Origin: Botryococcus braunii
Lineage: Eukaryota > Chlorophyta > Trebouxiophyceae
Direction: 5' to 3'
Length of the DNA: 64,000 bases
Assembly (NCBI GenBank): GCA_002005505.1
Contig: KV908515.1
Location: 230,840-294,839, forward strand
Of the stretch, positions 54,813-64,000 are shown piece by piece. The stretch's first letter is position 1, and each line of letters starts with the position of its first letter. Made by a program: the position numbers and the translations under genes. Below the pieces are notes generated by a model. That model was not told the origin of the DNA, searched no databases, and worked only from the letters and a program-made list of their open reading frames with translations.

Positions 54813-56443
54813 ACACACCAGAAACACACCAAACAAACACATTCTCAAATTTCTGTGGATATGTACAAGTGCAGAAAGACACAGTAATTGTTGAACCAGC
54901 CACATATGTAGAAGCAATAAATTCCCCTGAAGCTGACAAATGGGTACAAGCCATGGATGAGGAAATGAAATCACTCAAAGCATTGGGCACATGGTCATAT
55001 GTGGTGGTGGATAACAAAGAATTCAAGAAGGCCTAGCCAGTCAAATGGGTGTACAAAGTGAAACTGTCTGAACTTGGGGAAGTGGAACGGTTCAAGGCAA
55101 GGCTGGTAGCAAAAGGCTTTAAGCAAATATATGGGGTTGATTATACTGAAGTGTATGCCCCAGTTTCCAAACACTCAACACCAAGATATTTGCTGTCCCT
55201 AGCAGTGACCAGGGACATGAGAGTTCATCAAATGGATGTGAGCACTGCCTTCCTGCATGGGGATTTGGCAGAGGACGTTAAAGGCAAACAACCTGAAGGG
55301 TATCATGTGGGTGGGCCCAACACTGTTTGTCAATTGCACAAGGCACTGTATGGGTTGAAACAAGCTCCACGCGCATGGTACGTAACGATAAGCTCCTATC
55401 TGAAATCTGCTGGTTTTGTAATTTCAGATGCAGATCCTTCATTATTCATACTTCAGAGTGTAGAGGGAGCTACTGTGTATTTGCTGCTATATGTTGATGA
55501 CATACTGATAGTGTCTGAAGATATTGCTAGCATAGAAAAGACCAAATTGTTGCTGTCTGCTAAGTTTTCAGTGAAAGACTTAGGTGAAGCAAGGCACTTT
55601 CTGGGGATGCAGTTAGCATTTCAGTATGATGAAGGAGGTGTGCTGAAAAGTATTAAATTGTCAAACGAGAAACTGGTCACAGGCATTCTTGAGAGCTTTG
55701 ACATGATAAACTGTCGCACGAAATCAGTCCCCCTTGATGCATCCTGGAAATTGCAGAAAGATGTTGGTGAACCCCTCCCTTCTGAAAATCGCTATAGGGA
55801 GCTTGTGGGAGGGATATTGTATTTAGCCAACACTGTTAGGCCAGACCTATCCTACTCAGCTAGTTTACTAGCAAGGTTTTCTAACTAGCCCACTTCAACG
55901 CATTTGAGCGCATGCATGAATGTGCTGAGGTACCTGGCAGCAACCAAGGAGCTGGGTTTGGAGTGGGAAAAGGGGAAGGGAGGCTTGGTGGCCTTTGTGG
56001 ACTCTGACTATGCAGGTGATCTGGATGGCAGAAAGTCTACATCAGGCTACGTATTTATGTCCAGTGGTGCAGCAGTCTCTTGGGGTAGTAAGCTGCAGCC
56101 ACTGGTGGCTCTGTCCACAGTGGAGGCAGAGTTCATCTCAATGTGTACTGGGGTGCAAGAAGCGCTTTGGTTCAGCAAGCTGAGGGCTGACCTGGGAGAG
56201 GGGGAAGGTGGTGTTGTGGTGTACACTGACAACACAGGTGCCCTGGCCAATATCAAGGGGATTCCCATCTCAACTAGGACCAATCACATTGCAATGAGGT
56301 ACCACAGGGTGAGGGATGAGGTGGAGAAGGGTGCTATCATTCCAAAATATGTGGGCACTCCAGAAAATATTGCTGATATGTTCACGAAGGTTTTGGCCAA
56401 AGCTCCCTTCACAAAGCTTAGAGCACAGGCTGGCTTGAAATGA
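54813..56443 (+). pseudogene. Copia element 3 reverse transcriptase-RNase H
   Basis: Resumes element 3 after the element 4 insertion. It reads EPATYVEAINSPEADKWVQAMDEEM, then TAG at 55034, then RT (PVKWVYKVKLSELGEVERFKARLVAKGFKQ, QMDVSTAFLHGDLAEDV, KALYGLKQAPRAW, LLLYVDDILIVSE) and ELVGGILYLANTVRPDLSYS. A second TAG is at 55886. RNase H follows (AFVDSDYAGDLDGRKSTSGYVF, VEAEFISMCTGVQEALWF, VYTDNTGAL, HIAMRYHRVRDEVEKG, ENIADMFTKVL). Active-site residues are kept but two stops break the frame. Confidence 0.87.
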
Positions 56444-56514
56444 AGCCAACTGATTGAGCCTGGCTGAAGTGATTTGGGAATGCTTATTTGTCCACTCCTA
56501 CACATGAGGGGAGG

Positions 56515-57541
56515 TGTTATAAAATGGGGATCATCAGGTGTACTTGGGAAAATTTCACTGCACATCTGATGAGATTCCCCTACATTGATTTGCATGTTTG
56601 AAGAGGCCAAATAAGGTACAGCTGCATAAGGTACAGGTGTACTGCATGATATGTCGGAGACATACTTAGTGTATAGAATAAATGTGTAAGTATATTGACT
56701 GATGAAAGACATTTGAGACCTGCTCATAAGCATTGAAATAAAGTTAAAGGGCCTGCAGACTTGATCCTGGAGTGTACAGGGTGTTACGGACTTACAGTAG
56801 AAGTTCCGGGGTGCAATTACGGTACTTATCGTGAGATTCGAGTAAGTTAGACGTAAATGCGCCATCTCCGAGTGGTTTAAAGGTCTCAGGAACTAACTCG
56901 ATGATCGAATCGAGATCCGAACGGGTTCACGGAGCTCATATCTTCTCGTCGAGTCATTTCACGGAGCGTGTGTTTGGCTCCGAGGCTCTGGATCGAAACT
57001 CTTGTGGATAGATCTTGTCGTTTATACGGGCTAAGATATTTTCGGGTCGAGTTCGAGAATAAACCGGTAGGACTGAACGGCAAGTGTACGGTTCTACGAA
57101 TTCACGCATAGTACGGAGCCGCAGATCAGCTCTCCGTAGTGTTAGAGTGACAAAGACAAGCAAATGCAGAGGAGGCAATGATGTCAGACCTCCTGAGGTA
57201 CCGTAGGTATTTAAGGGATGAAGGCAGAGGGTACTGGTCAGTTCATACGTTGTCGAACTCTAGTTTGTGAAGCCCGTCAAGTGGATAGGGCTGTCCAACT
57301 GTCTTTTGTGAGCATTGCTGATGATTGCAATACCTCGCAGGTATCCCTGAATGTTATGCTTAGCTTAGTGAGTCACATCAACACACAACACACATTGTAA
57401 CAGTTCATACGTTGTCAAACTCCACTTTGTGAAGCCCGTCAAGTGGATAGGGCTGTCCAACTGTCTTTGTGAGCATTGCTGATGATTGCAATACCTCGCA
57501 GGGTGTCTTAAATGTGTGTAGGTCGACGCTAACCGTGCCAT
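56515..57541 (+). mobile_element. Copia element 3, 3' LTR with doubled R, 3' end approximate
   Basis: Starts TGTTATAAAATG after the purine tract ATGAGGGGAGG. TATTTAAG is at 57208-57215, about 30 bp before R1. R1 is 57241-57340 (100 bp) followed by GTATCC. R2 is 57403-57501 (99 bp) and ends ACCTCGCAG before GGTGTC. The LTR end is not certain. GTGCCA at about 57541 would be a plausible CA end. Confidence 0.7.
57208..57215 (+). promoter_or_regulatory. TATA-like box upstream of R1 in element 3 LTR
   Basis: TATTTAAG lies 26-33 bp before the first base of R1. Equivalent TATTTAA words lie 30 bp before R1 at 23914, 32285 and 20492, and TCTTAAGG lies at 43911. No such word precedes the R2 copies. Confidence 0.6.
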
Positions 57542-58888
57542 TCACGAAAAGCAACTGGGCCAGACAGACATAAGAAGTGTCCAATGTGCCGCAACAGAAA
57601 AGGACAAATCCTTAAGTAATGATGGAAGCAAGACCCCCATGCAAAGCTCAATCCACATTTGTGGCATTCTCCAACGGCCCCATAAATGCACTACTAAGCC
57701 AACCGAGCACCAAAAGAGCCTTTAAAATAGCAAGCACTTTTATTTCCATGCTACTCGGCATCAATCAACAAAGTTTAACCGTGTAGGATCCGCATACGGA
57801 AAAGTTGACACTTTACCATCGAAATCCCAATGATATGCTTGAAAAACCATATTTTCATCAGGGCAATGCAATTTTAAAGTGTTTGCAAAGGGTTAGTAAC
57901 CCAAAGCAAGCCAAATGAGGGGAAGCGTACACTCACCATCGTGAAGTGCCACCTTCCTCCCCCACCGTCCCCACGGAAACGACGGAGCCAAACGCCATTA
58001 GAAACATTACAGAAAAATACGATCATTCTTGCTTGGATCTACACGCCAAGCTCGGCGACGACCCTCGCAGGCCACAACCATTCCCGTCATTGGAACTTAT
58101 ATGGATGCGAAGAACGGATTCTCCCAACCAAAGTCCATGAACTTGATACCAAGGTATTTTTGATCCTTCTAACTTAAGGGAAACAACCCAAATAGAACAA
58201 CAGGCAATCAACGAAGACACACGTAAGCATCGACACCATCGGCAAGACAGACTTAAGCGTCAAAGAGGATCAACGACCAACATCGCAAGTCCACCGACTC
58301 AGATATGGGCCACCAAAATGTAATATTCTTGGAAAAGATGGCCGTGCACCGACGAAAGTGCTAGTATGGTCCGAACACCATACCATATACTGTGCGAGCC
58401 TACGAGGCTACACTCAGTACCAATGTACCGCCCGGCACGTGCGGGGACGAGCCCCGGCACCGTCTGCATACGGGCGCGCTACACCCCAGTGTCCATGAGT
58501 GCACGAAACTCCATGCCCCGAACAGTAACTGCAAAAAGTGAGGTTGAGTGGTGAGAGATTCCCAACATGCCCTATACGACAAGATGGTTATGGCATGACA
58601 CATGCAAGCCCAAATGAAAAAGGATATGTTCCTGCCTTGCCCAAGAACATAAATTGTTCTCCCTTACATCCCCCAGCAAGGACTTTAGGTTTGGCCTTTG
58701 TCCTGTACTCTAAGAAAAACCTCCTCCTTTTCCATGCTTTTTGGCCAATCACAAAGCAGGCACCAAGGCTAAGGTCATGTTTTCTCTTTGCAAAGAAATC
58801 ATGCAAGCAAGCCTCTGCACAACTCTCAGGTTCTACCAACTCAAAGGGTTCAGAGAGTGAAGACAAATAGGCCAAACAATGGTGATCC
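57542..58888. other. Gene-free stretch with possible gypsy LTR traces
   Basis: No gene is recognisable. On the minus strand TTGGTATCAAGTTC (about 58138-58151) resembles a tRNA-Met 3'-end primer site of Ty3/gypsy elements, and CCACCAAAATGTAATATTC near 58311 could mark an LTR edge. Neither is backed by an adjacent coding region in the right place. Confidence 0.3.
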
Positions 58889-58889
58889 A

Positions 58890-59270
58890 TGACCCTTGCG
58901 AGTCAAGTTTTTGGTTTCCCCTTCCACTTCCCTCTTCCCTTTCCTTTTCCTTGCCAATTACCTTGCTCTTGAGGTGGTGGAAGCCCTCCTTGCACTGGTG
59001 CCACCAATGGTGGGGCTTGTGGTGCAGGGGGGAAATAACCAGGTTGAAAAGTTGGTGGTTGGAACCTTCCCGATTAAGCATTGGCAGCCAACCATTCCCT
59101 TTTCAACTGACACTGCCATGCTTCATGTCCCAACTATTTGCAAAACTAACATTCCCTATTAGCGGGGATTACCTTCCGGGAGTCCACTTTTCTTCCATTC
59201 CCTGGTGCACCGGGGGGTCCTCCAACAGCTCCCCAGATGTAACGCTAAACGTGGGCTCAGTACAGTATTC

Positions 59271-59335
<65 letters not shown>

Positions 59336-60129
59336 TGGGTAGGCTTCGCCAAGGGGTACGTTCCTTGGCCGGCCGAAGTGTGTATCACCACTGCTCCGAG
59401 GTTCGAGGATACCCCTCGAACCTCCCACGGTTGGTCCTTCCCAGCCGGGGTCCCAGACGCTGGCCCTCGGTCGTTCCCATCGACCGTCCGCTGGTGACTA
59501 GGACCGGGGACCGGCGCTCTACACCGATCGGTCCAAGACCTTGGCGCTACACCAGAAGGGTGGTGCACCTCGTACGTACGTGACCCTTGAGCTTCCTCTA
59601 GGATATGAGCTGCCCCAAGATTGGTGTGGATGTTTGTTAATGTCCTCCTCTTGGGGGGACCTCCCTTCGCATCCCCATGGGCACTCTTGAAGCCACCTTC
59701 ATACTTGACTACAAAAGAGCACAAGTCATCCAGGTCTGTGAAGGGTTTCTATGTCCCCGGGTTGATGGTACTTGCCAGTCTAAGCGGCACATTGAGCCCC
59801 TTCATGAATAAGTGCAACTTATCTTGCTCTACTATCTCATACTCCACCTCAATATCCGAAAGCAAAGCAACAAATCGTTCAATATACCGTTCCACACTTT
59901 CATTCCCTTACTATACTTTATCCAACTTTTGTCTTGCAAGTGCTACAGTGTCTGTGGCATCATAACGTTTGGACATGAAACCTTTAATGTCCTCCCATTC
60001 TATGGAATCTTCCTCTCCTCCTTCCTTTTCCCACTTACGTACAAAAGCATCCCACACTTTAAGGGGCCTTTCATCCAAGTGTTGCACTGCCAAAGCAACC
60101 TTGCTTGTGTCGTTCAGCTTGCCCCTCAT
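58890..60129 (-). pseudogene. Decayed Ty3/gypsy gag
   Basis: On the minus strand 60129-59911 reads MRGKLNDTSKVALAVQHLDERPLKVWDAF and MSKRYDATDTVALARQKLDK, the retrotransposon gag (PF03732-type) fold. It continues after two stops with GNESVERYIERFVALLSDIEVE and LHLFMKGLN, down to about 59660. After an interruption by a (TA)n tract and GC-rich sequence, a damaged CCHC knuckle (C..C....GHEAWQC) and a Pro/Gln- and Gly/Lys-rich tail follow at 59150-58890. Multiple stops show it is dead. No protease or RT is present. Confidence 0.72.
59274..59332. repeat. (TA)n microsatellite
   Basis: About 29 TA units, lying inside the decayed gypsy gag. GC-rich sequence follows to about 59590, including the hairpin GAGGTTCGAGG/CCTCGAACCTC at 59397-59424. 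Confidence 0.97.
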
Positions 60130-61465
<1,336 letters not shown>

Positions 61466-62157
61466 TAATATATTCAGAGCTTGGAGTATCCTGCGTGGTG
61501 GCGGCACGGAGGGTGTCAGACGATGTCCTCTCTACTTGTTCGTTGTGAAGTAGACGAGTGACATATGCATACAGTGACTGGTTAGCAACAACTTGGAAGA
61601 CACCCGGAGTGCCACTATTGTTCCAACCAAGTATTACAAAGCTCTCTTCTCTCCTAACGAGACGGTGCTGTTTGAATGACCTTATCCTACTCTCACTTGG
61701 ATAAGTCTCAAGACATTGCCCGATGAGCATCCTTCAACACTAAATGCCTAGCATGTCATACTACAGTGTCTCTAGCTGATTTAATGAACAATCTAATACT
61801 AGACAGGATACCTGCGTGGTGGCGGCACGGAGGGTGTCAGACGATGTCCTCTCTACTTGTTCGTTGTGAAGTAGACAAGTGACATATGCATACAGTGACT
61901 GGTTAGCAACAACTTGGAAGACACCCGGAGTGCCACTATTGTTCCAACCAAGTGCCTTGCTCCTCCGTGCACACACCACAAAACCCTCTTTCAACAAACG
62001 TGTCTGTAACGTGCGTTATGACTGTCAATGTTCAAATCATGTATTGCCGGGAAGAACCTACAGTTCTGCCCACACCTTAATAACTGATATGGTTCTGTCC
62101 TTGAAATTGTCCACCAGTACTCCACTGAGGGAAAGGCATAAATATTACATAACATAA

Positions 62158-62159
<2 letters not shown>
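61466..62159 (-). mobile_element. Solo copia-type LTR in a (CT)n tract
   Basis: On the minus strand it runs from TGTTATGTTATG (62159) to GAATATATTA (61466), 694 bp. R1 is 61812-61953 and R2 is 61491-61632, both 142 bp. R1 is followed by GTATCC and R2 by GATACT, both after CCACGCAG. R starts ACTTGGTTGGAAC, resembling R of element 4 (ACTTGTTTGGGAC). CTCTC lies on both sides, but because the site is a (CT)n tract this cannot be proved to be a target duplication. The inner end is TA rather than CA. Confidence 0.75.
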
Positions 62160-62208
<49 letters not shown>

Positions 62209-62480
62209 CCTCAGAGTCTCTCTCCCCCTTTGTCCGTCCCCTCTATCCCTCTCTCTCCCTTTGTTCCACCCCCTCGCACTCTCTCTCTCTCTCTCTCTCC
62301 CCCCCCCCCTCTCTCTCTCTCCCCCTCCCCCCTCTCTCTCTCCTCTCTCTCTCTCTCTCCCCCTCTCCCCCCCTTTCTCTCTCTCTCTCTCTCTCTCTCT
62401 CCACCCCCTCCCTCCCTCCCCCTCTTTCTCTCCTCTCCCTCTCTCCCCCCCCCTCTCTCCTCTACCCTCTTCTCGCCCCC
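62160..62480. repeat. (CT)n and C/T-rich microsatellite block
   Basis: Pure (CT)n at 62160-62206, followed by mixed CTCTC and CCCC runs. Apparent Glu/Arg/Gly-rich frames on the minus strand are artefacts. Confidence 0.95.
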
Positions 62481-62639
62481 TCGTCTCCTTCCCATATTTC
62501 TGTTTTGTTGTTGTTCTCTTCCCCTTCACACATAATTTTGTCCTATCTATATATTTTTTTTCACCTGCAGCTTCTCGGCTGTTGACACGTGACTATAGGG
62601 GCACTGGGGGCCTGAGACTGATATATTCACTTTTTTCTT

Positions 62640-62745
62640 AATATAGCCCGGCGGAGTCCAGACTGGGGGGCAAATACTCTGGAGTCCAGACTGGGGGTTT
62701 AATGGCCCGGCGGGGCTCTGGAGTCCAGACTGCCGCCGGCAAAAC
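62640..62745 (+). repeat. Short interspersed triplicate GGAGTCCAGACTG
   Basis: The word GGAGTCCAGACTG occurs at about 62654, 62681 and 62730. CCCGGCGG occurs nearby twice. Confidence 0.8.
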
Positions 62746-64000
62746 CTCTAGAACCGAGGTGAAAAAATGGGGAAAAAGGGGGGGCGAGGTGAAAAATCAT
62801 GGAGGCGGAAAGAGGCCAGGAGGTGAAAAGAAATGGTGGCAGGAATTTTACAAAAATTACAGAAGTTTTGGACAACCCCATAGGGTCCTCTGCAGATTCT
62901 TACAGCTCCTTCAAGACCATCACCAAAGCAACAAAACTTCCTTTCTAGTATTCAACCGTGCCTCACTGACCACTAACTGAACCCTTTAAAAATTTGACTT
63001 CAACCCCTTCAAAATCTCAGCTCAAGGACACCAGATAATAGAAGCCCTAAAGAGGCCTATGGATTTCAGTGAATGCACTCTACAACAAAAACAAGAGTAA
63101 TGTCACAACGCTCTTCAAGTTCCTGCTGTGCACATATCTGTAACAGTGGAATAATACACTCTGATTGGAGATTATACTCACCACACCTAGTCCCATTATA
63201 AACAGTTTTGTAAGAGTGCAGATTTAACCCTTCAAACTAATGCTGAACAGACCCTAAGAATGGAACCTCACTCCTCAAATGGAAAAGCACTCTTGGCAAC
63301 AATTGTAACCTGCTTCAGTTTCTGTTCTTGCGACCCCTCCTACGGCTCATGATGATGTCGGGATCATGCAAATCCAGTCTGTCCCCCTTTACCCTGAGCA
63401 ACATCCTTTTTTGCTCTTCCAAATCTCCCACCATGCTGCCACTTGATGAGTGCGGCCGCTGTGACAATGATTAGGAGGTCCACCACATGTAGAAAGCTCC
63501 CGAGGATGACAAGAATGGCAAATCAGCCCAGCAAGACTGCCCTTAAGCCTCAGACATCCTCTTGAGCTGGGAATTTGATCACGCATCGACATGTCAGCTT
63601 GGAATCCCTGAATGAGCAACAAAGACTATTGTCAGAAGTGCTAACCGTATGTATGCCACCAGCAAATAGCCCAAGTGATCCTTTTTGTTTTTTACCAAGA
63701 TAGATCCACCGAGTCAGATTTCAAAAGGCTTAGAGAGAAAAGAGCAAAATGATGGCAAATAGAAGGGCCATTAACTGCTGTGTTTTATGGTGTGTGTGTG
63801 TGGGGGGGGGGGGGGTGGGGGAGCTACAAACCAGATTCCGCGTTTCCGCATGCACAATTTATGGTGTGCGGTTAGGATAAGCTTCACTCTTAATACTAAA
63901 CCATTAGGTCATGCAGAACGGCACCAACATGGAACTATTTTGAGTTCAGCGTACACACCTCTAATCATGTGGGGTATGATACATCCTAAGTATCTGCAGA
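62746..64000. other. Gene-free stretch
   Basis: No exon, RNA gene or mobile element is recognisable. It contains a G run at about 63803-63820. Confidence 0.45.

Noticed and set aside
55034..55888. Two in-frame TAG codons in element 3 RT, possibly read as an amino acid
   Set aside because: TFB1 and the element 2 first frame appear to use TAG as stop, and element 3 is otherwise degraded. Ordinary decay is simpler than an altered code.
58138..58151. Minus-strand TTGGTATCAAGTTC as a gypsy primer site
   Set aside because: It resembles a tRNA-Met 3'-end site, but the adjoining sequence gives neither a clear LTR end nor a gag frame in the right direction.
59397..59424. GGTTCGAGG...CCTCGAACC hairpin considered as a tRNA T-arm
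   Set aside because: No acceptor, D or anticodon arms fit around it.
62077..62641. Arg/Glu/Gly-rich and Ser/Pro/Leu-rich frames
   Set aside because: They are produced by the (CT)n and C-rich block and not by coding selection.

Overview
This is a eukaryotic nuclear window. It carries one intron-rich host gene fragment, with plant-type splice signals and plant-like protein similarity, followed by a dense nest of LTR retrotransposons and long microsatellites. Long (GT)n, (CT)n and (TA)n tracts, poly-G runs and Ty1/copia elements suggest a streptophyte. A charophyte alga such as Chara would fit, but the species is inferred and not shown.

Layout. Positions 1-6351 (+) hold the 3' part of a gene for TFIIH subunit p62/TFB1, readable as eight exons with matching phases. 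Positions 6352-16400 are mostly gene-free: microsatellites, small tandem and inverted repeats, and one old LTR (11291-12485). Positions 16430-19187 hold a copia gag copied head to head as a 2.2-kb inverted repeat. Positions 19188-22655 are a foldback of nested LTRs. Positions 23397-37748 hold copia element 1 in rearranged form: LTR, gag-PR-IN, inverted LTR, inverted rest of pol, LTR, gag-pol, inverted LTR. Positions 37749-44431 are copia element 2, nearly intact. Positions 44432-57541 are copia element 3, split by copia element 4 on the minus strand (46314-54807, 5-bp target duplication AATAT). One LTR of element 4 is itself split by a solo element-2 LTR (duplication GAAAG). Positions 58890-60129 (-) are a decayed Ty3/gypsy gag. 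Positions 61466-62159 (-) are a solo LTR sitting in a (CT)n tract. The rest is low-complexity sequence or shows nothing recognisable.

The main novelty is the architecture of the copia LTRs. In at least five LTR families, a block of 99-237 bp at the predicted transcription start (called R1 here, with a TATA-like box about 30 bp upstream in four of them) is repeated further down the LTR as R2. R1 is always followed directly by a GT splice-donor-like sequence, and R2 always ends in AG a short distance before the LTR end. In one family R1 also holds an internal GT-AG segment of 102-108 bp that is missing from R2, and R1 minus that segment has exactly the length of R2. R1 and R2 of one LTR share private bases that differ between LTR copies. 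This fits a replication cycle in which the 5' leader is spliced and the spliced R sequence is copied back into the LTR during strand transfer. All complete leaders carry a primer binding site matching the anticodon-loop region of initiator tRNA-Met, the half-tRNA priming known from Drosophila copia. The element 1 complex also carries the signature of self-integration: inverted LTRs flanked by an inverted 5-bp target copy.
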